Shown piece by piece: positions 1 to 6,326 of a stretch of DNA of 6,326 nt (positions are counted from its first letter, which is position 1; the number at the start of each line of letters is the position of its first letter). Both the position numbers and the translations under genes were made by a program. The DNA is from an uncultured Ruminococcus sp. (GTDB lineage Bacteria > Bacillota > Clostridia > Oscillospirales > Ruminococcaceae), in contig CAMOEP010000145.1 in the NCBI GenBank assembly GCA_946612185.1, positions 1-6,326 on the forward strand, in the 5' to 3' direction. The notes below the pieces were generated by a model. It was not told where the DNA came from. It made no database searches and saw nothing but the letters and a program-made list of their open reading frames with translations.

Positions 1-1311
1 TGGCTTAAAAAGGGCGGCTTCAACCCTTTCCATAAGAAGCTGACTGAAAGCGAAGAAGACATTGAGAATGTGACTATTTCCGGAAATGGCAGGATATGCG
101 TACTTGGTACACATGACGGTTCCGCAATAATACTGGATCACGAGAAAGGCGTGAGATCCGTGATAAAGCAGCAAGAGGCAGCTATTTCTCAGTCCGCAGT
201 ATCCTATGACGGAGAGTACTGTCTCATAACCTCCAAAGACTGCACCGCTGTTGTGTATAATACAAAGACCGGCGAGACGATCAAGCTGGGCAGAAACCGT
301 CATAATGTGCGGAATATAGCTATATCTGCTGATAGCCAATACTGTGCCGCTGCCTCATACTTTAATATGGTCATGGTCTGGAACACCAAAAGCGGTCAGG
401 TGGTGTGCCGCAGTAAAGAGATGAGTATTCCCATAAAAGGGTTTGGTATTTCCAGAGATGGCAGCTTCTGTGTCTGCACGCATGATAAGACAATTGATAT
501 ACTCTCCCAAAACGGCGATATTCTGCTAAATAAGTCCTGTGATCTCAGCAACATGAAGTTTTTGACTATGTTCAACCAAACTCCACGTTTCCTGCTGACA
601 TTTTACGGTAAAAAAACTTCCCAGATCTGGGAGTACAGAGACAATGAACTCTCATACAGGACAATTGAACTGTGCGAAGGCATTCAGGGAGTAAGCATTT
701 CCCATGATGATAAGCTGATATGCGTAACTTCTGAAGCCTGGGTGCCGGAGGTTTATGAAGCCGAAAGCGGCAGGCTGACTGAACTGGAAAGACCAGGTGA
801 GGGGTACGAAGACTATATTAGTAACCTGACCAGATCAGCCATATCTGCCCCTGACCAGAACGGAAGCAGGCTATGTGCGGCAGCAGGTTCACACCTGGAT
901 AAAAACGGTAACATAGGCAGCGCCGGTATTATATGGGAACTGCCCGAAGGACGCATTGCTGGCTATTTCACAACAAATGCTCTGCCAGAGGCACTGCGTT
1001 TCAGTGCTGACGGAAAAGAACTCAGGTATGCTGACAGTGAAAAAATATACACCATTACTCTGGGAAGCAATGGTGTTGAGCTTAAAGAGGAAATGCCCTC
1101 AGCAAAGGGAATAATATTCTCATCGGACGCAAGCACGACTGTCAGCTCCGATTTCACTAAGATAAATCTGAATGGAAAAGAAAAGAGCATGGTACTGCAT
1201 TTTGTGCCGGATTGCTTTGCACAAAATGTGAGTGTATTCGGAATTGATGACGATAATGAAGTAAAAGATATTTTGTGTCAGAATGGTGCAATACCAGGTA
1301 TTATGTTTTGA
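1..1311 (+). CDS. WD40-type beta-propeller repeat protein, 5' partial
   Basis: The reading frame is open from base 1 (first visible residues WLKKGGFNPF) to the TGA at 1309-1311, giving 436 visible residues. The GTG at 70 is an internal valine codon, not a convincing start, so the true start lies left of the window. The visible part carries diverged WD40-like repeats. Strand motifs such as TISGNGR, AVSYDGE, AISADSQ, GISRDGS, SISHDDK, RFSADGK and IFSSDAS recur at about 41 residues (some 49-52, one double interval). They are followed by blade ends such as MVMVWNTKSG and GIIWELPEG. About eight or nine blades fit, enough for one propeller. No signal peptide or membrane segment is visible. Such propellers are binding or sensing platforms; in bacteria they are often fused to kinases or STAND NTPases, so an unseen N-terminal domain is possible. 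The gene converges on the kinase-NACHT gene. The repeat-family call is firm; the specific role is unknown. Confidence 0.8.
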   Translation, partial: WLKKGGFNPFHKKLTESEEDIENVTISGNGRICVLGTHDGSAIILDHEKGVRSVIKQQEAAISQSAVSYDGEYCLITSKDCTAVVYNTKTGETIKLGRNRHNVRNIAISADSQYCAAASYFNMVMVWNTKSGQVVCRSKEMSIPIKGFGISRDGSFCVCTHDKTIDILSQNGDILLNKSCDLSNMKFLTMFNQTPRFLLTFYGKKTSQIWEYRDNELSYRTIELCEGIQGVSISHDDKLICVTSEAWVPEVYEAESGRLTELERPGEGYEDYISNLTRSAISAPDQNGSRLCAAAGSHLDKNGNIGSAGIIWELPEGRIAGYFTTNALPEALRFSADGKELRYADSEKIYTITLGSNGVELKEEMPSAKGIIFSSDASTTVSSDFTKINLNGKEKSMVLHFVPDCFAQNVSVFGIDDDNEVKDILCQNGAIPGIMF

Positions 1312-1323
1312 GATTATGGAAAA

Positions 1324-1375
1324 TCCCCCGGAAATGTTTGCGTGACATTTCCGGGGGAGCTTTTTCAGTTTTTTT
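1324..1375 (+). terminator. Rho-independent terminator of the WD40 gene
   Basis: A perfect 14-bp inverted repeat (1324-1337 with 1345-1358, core CCCCCGGAAATGT) closes a 7-nt loop and begins 12 nt after the WD40 stop codon. It is followed on the plus strand by GC, five T, CAG and then seven T. This is a strong intrinsic terminator for rightward transcription. On the minus strand the same hairpin is followed only by a weak ATTTT tail, so it could serve as a backup for leftward transcripts. Confidence 0.9.
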
Positions 1376-1398
1376 ATAAAAAAATTTCCTGAAATGCG

Positions 1399-1426
1399 AA
1401 ACAGGCGTGGAGAACCACACCTGTTT
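1399..1426 (-). terminator. Probable terminator of the leftward phosphatase/kinase-NACHT operon
   Basis: A 12-bp stem (1399-1410 with 1415-1426) with a 4-nt loop lies 9 nt past the kinase-NACHT stop. In the minus-strand RNA the stem is fully paired with one G-U wobble, while the plus-strand RNA would have a C-A mismatch; this favours function on the minus strand. The stem ends in CCUGUUU, but the real run of seven U (1384-1378) comes only 14 nt later, so its strength is uncertain. The stronger hairpin at 1324-1358 may catch read-through. Confidence 0.55.
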
Positions 1427-1435
1427 ATAACTGTT

Positions 1436-3991
1436 TCACATCTGGTCATTATCGCTATTATCGCTGATTTCGCCGAACAAGGTGCAGACCTCATCACGCC
1501 AGCGATAGCTGATGCCATTCTTCAGTGCAAAGCTGAGTTTATCAGCATTGGTATTAATAATGCTATTCTTCACCGCTGACAGTTTCTTCAGGATCTCAAT
1601 GATATTGCGGATATGCATTGCGGCGAAGAAGTCGTGCATATACTGGTGGGAGAATGAGACATACTGCTGTTTTTCATCGACAATGAGATGACCGGTAGCG
1701 AATATCCTGTTTATTATAGCATCTACATCTTCATTGGCAACATTGATACTGTTTTCAAAGAAGCGATTATTCTGGTAGATATTCGTTGTATAGTTATTGT
1801 AGATAGTATTGCCGCAGAAGAAAGAGATGCCTTTGCTGATGAGTTCATTCAGCTTATTGTAACTGATGCTGGTTTCGTGAGCAATATCCATTTTATTTGC
1901 GATAAAAGGAAGTATACACTTAACAGCAAAGTTTTTGATATCGCTTTTATCCATTATGCAGTCACTTGTGTTGATATAAAGTTCTATCAGTTTTCCACGG
2001 GTTATGTTTGAGTAGATAGCTGAAACTGCGGTCAGATGCTTGGGGATAACACTCAAGTAAAGTTCCAGAAAAATAGGAAGTCTGAGCAGTTCCCAGATAT
2101 TGCTTTTTTTGAGCTTGTCTATATCAATTGTTTTCGGCAGCATGGCTTCTATCTCACTGTCAGAAATACCCGAAACTTCGTACCGTGTAAAGCTGCCCAG
2201 AACAGTGCAGCCGATATTGCGTGTGGTCACAATGATAGATGTATTGCTCCATCTTTTGGCTGCAAGAACAAGGTCATCTATAAGGGCATTTTTTATAGCC
2301 AGATCAGCTATCTCGTTAAGACCGTCAAGAAAGAGAATATATTCCGGATCGGGGTTTCTTTTGTTTTTGACGTTGGTCAGCAGTTTATCCAGGTATTCAG
2401 CAAGGATATTTGTTTCATCTGCGTTCAGACCAGCGTATTCATCGCAGTATTCCTTGATGATGTTGTCGATAATGTATGAGAGCAGACCGGTAGGCAGATC
2501 GGCGGTATTTAAGGAAATACTGATTCCGCCGTTATATCCGGACAGATCCACATAAAAGCAGATGTACTTTTTGTTATTGCCTTTTTTAGCATCTAACCAG
2601 AATTTATAGAGCAGTGAGGATTTTCCCACACCTCCGTCACCCTGAAAAATTGAAAGGCTTCTTGGTCTTACAATATTGATAAGCGAGGGGGTAAGTTGTT
2701 TATTATCAACAGTGGTAAGGGTGTTGCTGAAGATGATCGTATTGTGGTTGTGTATATCTGAGAACTTGCGCTTTATCACCACAGCACCGTTTTCGCCTGA
2801 ACTTTGCTCCATAGTAAGAGTATTAAACTGTTTATTGCTGCATTTTCTGAGAATAGTTTTATCAGGAACAGTTATTCTCGAAGTGCTTTCCTTATGGTAC
2901 AGTTCACGGAGGGCAGTCAGATCCTTTATGAAATCATCAACAGGTGCATTGGAACCGTGATAACGTTTATTGATAGAGCTAAGGGTATTTTTGAATATAC
3001 TTGTAAGCAGTTCTTTTGTTTTTGGAGTTTTGTCGGAACTTATGATCCCGTCAGGCGGTGTCCAGGAATCTTTTTCAACGTCCTTAGCTGGTGGGGAGCT
3101 GGTACCGAAGATACGGTGATACATTATAGAGCCAAGCATGGCAAGGTCTGTGAATTCACCCGTCTTTGCAAGTAATCTATGCACATATATATTGATCTTT
3201 GTGCAGATATTTGCTCTGCATGAGCTATTGTCATTTTCAGCAGTGATTATTGCTTCAAGTTCCGGCGGAAGTGTAAGTGTACTGTCTGATTTGGTAAAAG
3301 CGAGTGAACAGTCTGCATTTTCATGGTCGTAGTTTTTAAGCTCATCTTTTGTTACCACGCTGCCAAAGTCGAACATACAGCCATAGCGGATATTGCCTGC
3401 ATTTGCCACGAATACGTTGGATTCCTTTATATCAAGCATCAGATAACCCTTTTTATGCAGTTTTCTGAGAAAGAAAGCTATACATTCAATGATTGACAGT
3501 ATTTCATCAAAGTTTTCGCTTCCGCAGGGTATCATGTCATAAGTCTCGCCCTGCTGTGCGCTATACTGGGTATAGAGAATACCATGCCCATTGTGGTAAA
3601 TATCGGTGGCGGTTGCTACAAGTCCGGCAATATTATCTTCTGTGTGAGTATTCTCATAATCCGCTTCATTATTCAGTTTCACCTGAAGATCGTAGCCTAT
3701 CTTGAATCTTTTCTCTATAGCTTTATATCGTGAGCTGGGTTTGCCGGAGGAATGGACAAGCTCAACGAAATTTTCACGGCTGAGTCCGCAGTTTGCCGGA
3801 AAAAGCTCCTTTAGCAAACAACGGAAAGTCAGATTATCGCTTTTGTACTCAGCAAGATACACAATAGAAGTGGACCCCTGACCAATGGTCTTTATAATAC
3901 GGAATTTACGGCTGAATTGGTTTTCGCCGTCATTACTGTAAAGAGTAAGTTCGGAATTATCACTCAGAGGTATAGGCATACTATTTTCCAT
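1436..3991 (-). CDS. Ser/Thr protein kinase fused to a NACHT/STAND-type P-loop NTPase
   Basis: An 851-aa protein with two domains. The kinase spans about 33-362: glycine loop IGQGSTSIVY (36-45), probable ATP lysine K61 in CLLKELFP, catalytic loop LMLDIKESN (184-192; D187, K189, N192), DFG at 208-210, PPE at 242-244, and a C-lobe ending near LRELY. The HRD histidine and arginine are M185 and L186, making it a non-RD kinase that should still be active. The NTPase starts near 443: Walker A GDGGVGKSS (451-459, K457), Walker B LFLDGLNE (553-560), sensor-like SIIVTTR (585-591), LLRLPIFLELYL (635-646) and a typical NACHT-end motif FSHQYMHDFFAAMH (780-793). Only about 58 residues follow and no LRR, TPR or WD40 repeats are seen. 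The start is set by GAGGAG 8 nt upstream; the gene overlaps the phosphatase gene by 11 nt. Inferred role: phospho-regulated ATP-driven signalling switch, plausibly in conflict or defence. Domain calls are firm, substrates unknown. Confidence 0.9.
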   Translation of the reverse strand: MENSMPIPLSDNSELTLYSNDGENQFSRKFRIIKTIGQGSTSIVYLAEYKSDNLTFRCLLKELFPANCGLSRENFVELVHSSGKPSSRYKAIEKRFKIGYDLQVKLNNEADYENTHTEDNIAGLVATATDIYHNGHGILYTQYSAQQGETYDMIPCGSENFDEILSIIECIAFFLRKLHKKGYLMLDIKESNVFVANAGNIRYGCMFDFGSVVTKDELKNYDHENADCSLAFTKSDSTLTLPPELEAIITAENDNSSCRANICTKINIYVHRLLAKTGEFTDLAMLGSIMYHRIFGTSSPPAKDVEKDSWTPPDGIISSDKTPKTKELLTSIFKNTLSSINKRYHGSNAPVDDFIKDLTALRELYHKESTSRITVPDKTILRKCSNKQFNTLTMEQSSGENGAVVIKRKFSDIHNHNTIIFSNTLTTVDNKQLTPSLINIVRPRSLSIFQGDGGVGKSSLLYKFWLDAKKGNNKKYICFYVDLSGYNGGISISLNTADLPTGLLSYIIDNIIKEYCDEYAGLNADETNILAEYLDKLLTNVKNKRNPDPEYILFLDGLNEIADLAIKNALIDDLVLAAKRWSNTSIIVTTRNIGCTVLGSFTRYEVSGISDSEIEAMLPKTIDIDKLKKSNIWELLRLPIFLELYLSVIPKHLTAVSAIYSNITRGKLIELYINTSDCIMDKSDIKNFAVKCILPFIANKMDIAHETSISYNKLNELISKGISFFCGNTIYNNYTTNIYQNNRFFENSINVANEDVDAIINRIFATGHLIVDEKQQYVSFSHQYMHDFFAAMHIRNIIEILKKLSAVKNSIINTNADKLSFALKNGISYRWRDEVCTLFGEISDNSDNDQM

Positions 3992-4676
3992 TGATACTAC
4001 TCCTCATCATTATATAACTTGAATCATCAGCGTTAATGTCCATAATAGCCATATCCAGAAGCTGTTTGTATGAAGAACCAAAATCGTATCTGGAAATGAA
4101 ATCTTTATCAAAAGCGGCATTATGCATACCGTCAGATATAAGGATTATCTCGCAGTAGTCCTTGTAGTCAGCCCTGGTGACACGGATATGGTTTGCCAGG
4201 TTAGCTGAACAGGTGAGAAAAGTGGCTTTACCGTCCTCAGAGCCTTCCGGTACAGATATGATGCCATTTGTTCCGGAGAAAGTTTTGCCCAGTATTGCAC
4301 CGTCGCCCAGGTGGACGATAAGGAAGTTTTTCCCGTCAGAACCGGCAAAGAGGTAGGTGGAGCCAAGCTGCTCAGGCGGAAGACCGGTAGTATGGGAGAG
4401 TTTCTCCATACACCCGGTAATATACTTCCCTATTTCACTTGCGGTCTGATCGCTGTCCATAGCAAGCAGGGAAGGGAAGTTGTCAGCAATAGTGCAGGAC
4501 ACTTCCCTGACCACAGTTTCAGCGCATATTCCGGCACCCTTGAGAGAGCCGGCACCGTCCGCCAGGGAAATGAATGTGACCCCTGAGCGGACATCGGAGA
4601 AAACAGCGTCCTGATTGGAAATATCCCGGCTTATGTGGCTGTTTCCGGTAACAGATGCATTAAATATCTTAAACAT
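3981..4676 (-). CDS. PP2C-family Ser/Thr protein phosphatase
   Basis: A compact 231-aa protein with the ordered PP2C motifs. N-terminal GNSHISRDISNQDAV (11-25) gives Q22-D23; SLADGAGS (37-44) gives the metal-binding D40-G41; HLGDGAIL (122-129) is the GDG motif; LISDGMH (179-185) is the central S/T-D-G motif; and ADDSSYI (216-222) supplies the last metal-site aspartates. All expected acidic positions are present, so an active Mn/Mg-dependent phosphatase is likely. It is near the lower end of PP2C length, typical of the bacterial PP2C_2-like forms that sit beside kinases. No signal peptide or membrane segment is seen, so it is cytoplasmic. The start ATG at 4676 follows AAGGA by 8 nt. Its last 11 nt overlap the kinase-NACHT gene, so the two are almost surely made together; the likely job is to remove phosphates placed by that kinase on itself or on shared partners, such as the upstream gene product. 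Confidence 0.92.
   Translation of the reverse strand: MFKIFNASVTGNSHISRDISNQDAVFSDVRSGVTFISLADGAGSLKGAGICAETVVREVSCTIADNFPSLLAMDSDQTASEIGKYITGCMEKLSHTTGLPPEQLGSTYLFAGSDGKNFLIVHLGDGAILGKTFSGTNGIISVPEGSEDGKATFLTCSANLANHIRVTRADYKDYCEIILISDGMHNAAFDKDFISRYDFGSSYKQLLDMAIMDINADDSSYIMMRSSINGK
4000..4005 (-). promoter_or_regulatory. Ribosome-binding site of the kinase-NACHT gene
   Basis: GAGGAG on the minus strand, 8 nt before the ATG at 3991, lies inside the 3' end of the phosphatase gene. It favours the ATG at 3991 over the in-frame ATG at codon 5, and its position means ribosomes finishing the phosphatase can reload on the kinase. Confidence 0.8.
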
Positions 4677-4684
4677 ATATCATT

Positions 4685-4689
4685 TCCTT
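4685..4689 (-). promoter_or_regulatory. Ribosome-binding site of the PP2C gene
   Basis: AAGGA on the minus strand lies 8 nt before the ATG at 4676. It decides against the out-of-frame ATG at 4683, which would give only a four-residue peptide and sits too close to the site. The site overlaps the edge of a 21-bp tandem repeat whose other copy carries a partial AAGG. Confidence 0.75.
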
Positions 4690-4729
4690 AAATATTGTAT
4701 AAATAGCCTTAAATATTGTATAAATAGCC
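4686..4729. repeat. Exact 21-bp tandem duplication at a gene junction
   Basis: Two identical 21-bp units (4687-4707 and 4708-4728), with matching flanking bases extending the repetition to 4686-4729. On the minus strand each unit reads, in the frame of the upstream gene, GYLYNI followed by TAA. The first copy met by the ribosome provides the real stop (4709-4711), and the second repeats the same peptide and stop at 4688-4690. The repeat enlarges the gap to the PP2C start from what would be 11 nt to 32 nt. Confidence 0.95.
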
Positions 4730-6326
4730 GGCTTCTTCAAGATTTTTGAAAGCTTCAATGCGGTCGGGCAATAAGCAGCACATAAAGAGGAACACATCAT
4801 GGTAGTCTGAAAAATCAAACTTTTTAAAACGAGTTCCTGCACTATTATCAAAAGTGTTCATTAATGTAGTTGGTGCATCTAAGGTATCAAGATCAGTGCT
4901 GAGCTTATTGAATATATCCAGAAGGAAATTAGACCTTATCAAATTCCAATGATCGTCAGTATATGAAAGTTCTGCAAGGCAACTGATGAATCTGCTTTTG
5001 GTCATAGGAAGGAGTTCTCTGTAGTCTTTTAAATTACTTCTGTCACTGCAATTCCTCAGTTTGAACCAGAATGGAGTAAATGTTTTTCTGAGGAATACTT
5101 CTCTTTTTTTGAGAGTATCTAAAGAGTGGAGAGTTTTTTTCCAGCGGGAGCCAAGGCGTGTTACATCTTGGAGAATTGAAGCATCAGGTCTTTTCAGATT
5201 TTTGGGATCAATCTTTTGGATTTTTTTCCTTTGAAGTCTTGGAGATCTGTTAAGGCGCATAGAACGTACTTTTTTAGGTAAACGTGCTGTTTCCAGAGAA
5301 TTATCAAAGTAGATTTTTTCTATAAGGGGCGAAAGATCATCAATGCCTGTTATTCTATCCATAGTAATGAAGCGGCTTGCATAATCGTCGTCATAGTATG
5401 CATACATATTCCGGTCATTAGCCAATTTACTTACAAATTCATCACTATCGAGCATGAGCATATCAGAAATATTGCTTGAAAAAAATACTTCAGTATCGAC
5501 CATATTTTCTAATGGGCGATGGGTAGCGAAAGCAGGTGCTTTCATTTGAATGAGCTTATTTTTAACGAAATTTTTCAGATAGTTCCATTCGCATGAGTCA
5601 GCACACTCGCAGAGAACACCGTCAGCTTGCTGATATGATGTAAGGTCCAGTATTTTGGGTTTGGGGTTAGCTTTGGCATAATTCTCTATCATTTCTTCTT
5701 TTACCGGAACTATTTCATCTTCCTCATCTGGCAGCAATTTACGCAGGACGATCTTAGCCGTACTCACGATCATTCCCCCTAAGCATGAATACATGATATT
5801 ACGGTATGTAATGTAGAGCAGGAGCATCTCGTAGAAAGAACGTGGATCATATGGCTGTTCGCCGAACATAGAAGTCACATAATTGCGAACGGTCATAATA
5901 TGTTTGTCATGATCTTTGCCGTCAGGGTCATAGCAGTCAGCTTTCAGTCTTAAACAGTATGCGATCTTCAGCTTAGTTGTTCGCTTAGAGACCTCGAAAT
6001 CATAAGTGTCATTTAACTGTGTATTTAAAGAAGAATCTATCCAGTTATTTGATGTTACCTGGTCATCGCCTACGGTGAATTTTCCATACATTATAATAAT
6101 ACTGCACATCATTTTATTGGTGATATGCTGGGTGAGAAGAAGCTGACAGTACAGAAGCAGGAAAGTTGGATAATCAGTTTTGCCAAACAGTCCTTTCCAC
6201 ATCAGGGCGAAATAGTTGTGATCTTCATCTTTTGTCTGACTTTGAAGCAGATAGTTTTCCAGATGAAGCTGAGCCTGGTTCTTTCTCAGCCTGTCAAGGC
6301 AGGCTTTAGCCTCGTTAAGTGTACTG
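4709..6326 (-). CDS. Large protein of unknown function, 5' partial (first gene of the visible operon)
   Basis: The frame is open from the right edge (first complete codon at 6325) to the TAA at 4709-4711: 538 visible residues. The ATG at 6202 is internal, because 41 open codons precede it with no stop, so the gene begins outside the window. I do not recognise the family. Numbering from that methionine, features seen are: a leading charged, probably helical segment upstream of it (NEAKACLDRLRKNQAQLH); hydrophobic helices at 11-40 and 122-153, which contain polar or charged residues and look buried rather than membrane-spanning; a cysteine cluster CECADSC (198-204); an acidic patch YYDDDY (269-274); and a strongly basic stretch at 307-338 with 14 Lys/Arg in 32 residues. 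No von Willebrand A metal motif, nuclease motif or repeat is evident in the visible part. It lies 32 nt upstream of the PP2C gene on the same strand, so it is probably co-expressed and could be the substrate, sensor or effector of the phosphatase/kinase-NACHT pair. Confidence 0.8.
   Translation of the reverse strand, partial: STLNEAKACLDRLRKNQAQLHLENYLLQSQTKDEDHNYFALMWKGLFGKTDYPTFLLLYCQLLLTQHITNKMMCSIIIMYGKFTVGDDQVTSNNWIDSSLNTQLNDTYDFEVSKRTTKLKIAYCLRLKADCYDPDGKDHDKHIMTVRNYVTSMFGEQPYDPRSFYEMLLLYITYRNIMYSCLGGMIVSTAKIVLRKLLPDEEDEIVPVKEEMIENYAKANPKPKILDLTSYQQADGVLCECADSCEWNYLKNFVKNKLIQMKAPAFATHRPLENMVDTEVFFSSNISDMLMLDSDEFVSKLANDRNMYAYYDDDYASRFITMDRITGIDDLSPLIEKIYFDNSLETARLPKKVRSMRLNRSPRLQRKKIQKIDPKNLKRPDASILQDVTRLGSRWKKTLHSLDTLKKREVFLRKTFTPFWFKLRNCSDRSNLKDYRELLPMTKSRFISCLAELSYTDDHWNLIRSNFLLDIFNKLSTDLDTLDAPTTLMNTFDNSAGTRFKKFDFSDYHDVFLFMCCLLPDRIEAFKNLEEAGYLYNI

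Noticed and set aside
70..72. GTG start for the WD40 gene
   Set aside because: The frame stays open to base 1, no Shine-Dalgarno lies just before it, and it falls inside a propeller strand, so it is an internal valine.
1120..1518. 132-aa minus-strand ORF spanning the convergent spacer
   Set aside because: It overlaps both the WD40 gene antisense and the end of the kinase-NACHT gene, crosses both terminators, and has no recognisable domain.
2036..2555. Two plus-strand ORFs (147 and 151 aa) opposite the NACHT region
   Set aside because: They are antisense to the well-supported Walker A/B coding region, overlap each other, and their translations show no domain.
4311..4586. 91-aa plus-strand ORF inside the PP2C gene
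   Set aside because: Antisense shadow of the conserved PP2C motifs with no domain of its own.
4690..4729. Possible internal promoter for PP2C (TACAAT -10-like element in each repeat copy)
   Set aside because: No good -35 at 16-18 nt: the upstream TTGAAG is only 14 nt from the first TACAAT, and the second copy has only a weak TATACA at 17 nt. AT-rich sequence makes such matches common.
4669..4851. 60-aa minus-strand ORF ending in a repeated AIYTIFK
   Set aside because: The repeat is just the 21-bp tandem duplication read in another frame; the ORF overlaps the 3' end of the unknown gene and the PP2C start.
6200..6202. ATG start for the unknown minus-strand gene
   Set aside because: Forty-one in-frame open codons lie upstream to the window edge, and the bases before the ATG (TTTCGCCCTG) are not a ribosome-binding site.

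Overview
The window looks like bacterial accessory DNA. It holds four protein genes, moderate to low in G+C, with strong Shine-Dalgarno sites of the AAGGA/GAGGAG type 8 nt before their starts. This, together with general gene style, suggests a Firmicute, perhaps a Ruminococcus-like clostridium. That placement is an inference from style only; there is no rRNA or housekeeping gene to settle it.

Layout: (1) 1-1311, plus strand, is the 3' part of a gene for a WD40-type beta-propeller protein; its start lies left of the window. (2) 1312-1435 is a short convergent spacer holding two hairpin terminators, one for each strand. (3) 6326 down to 1436, minus strand, is a three-gene operon, read right to left: the 3' part of a large unrecognised protein (5' end outside the window); a compact PP2C-type Ser/Thr phosphatase of 231 aa; and an 851-aa protein joining an N-terminal Ser/Thr protein kinase to a NACHT/STAND-type P-loop NTPase. 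The first and second operon genes are 32 nt apart, and the phosphatase and kinase genes overlap by 11 nt.

How they may work together: a kinase and a PP2C phosphatase made from overlapping genes are a classic reversible phospho-switch, as in the TerY-P type triads (von Willebrand A protein, PP2C, kinase). Here the kinase is fused to a NACHT NTPase, the signalling engine of many bacterial conflict and immune systems. The NACHT protein stops soon after its helical region and has no C-terminal sensor repeats, so sensing may fall to the unrecognised upstream protein or, more speculatively, to the convergently encoded WD40 protein. No transposase, integrase, CRISPR array or tRNA was seen. The most interesting points are the phosphatase/kinase-NACHT pair with its unknown partner, and an exact 21-bp tandem duplication that moves the upstream gene's stop codon away from the phosphatase ribosome-binding site.
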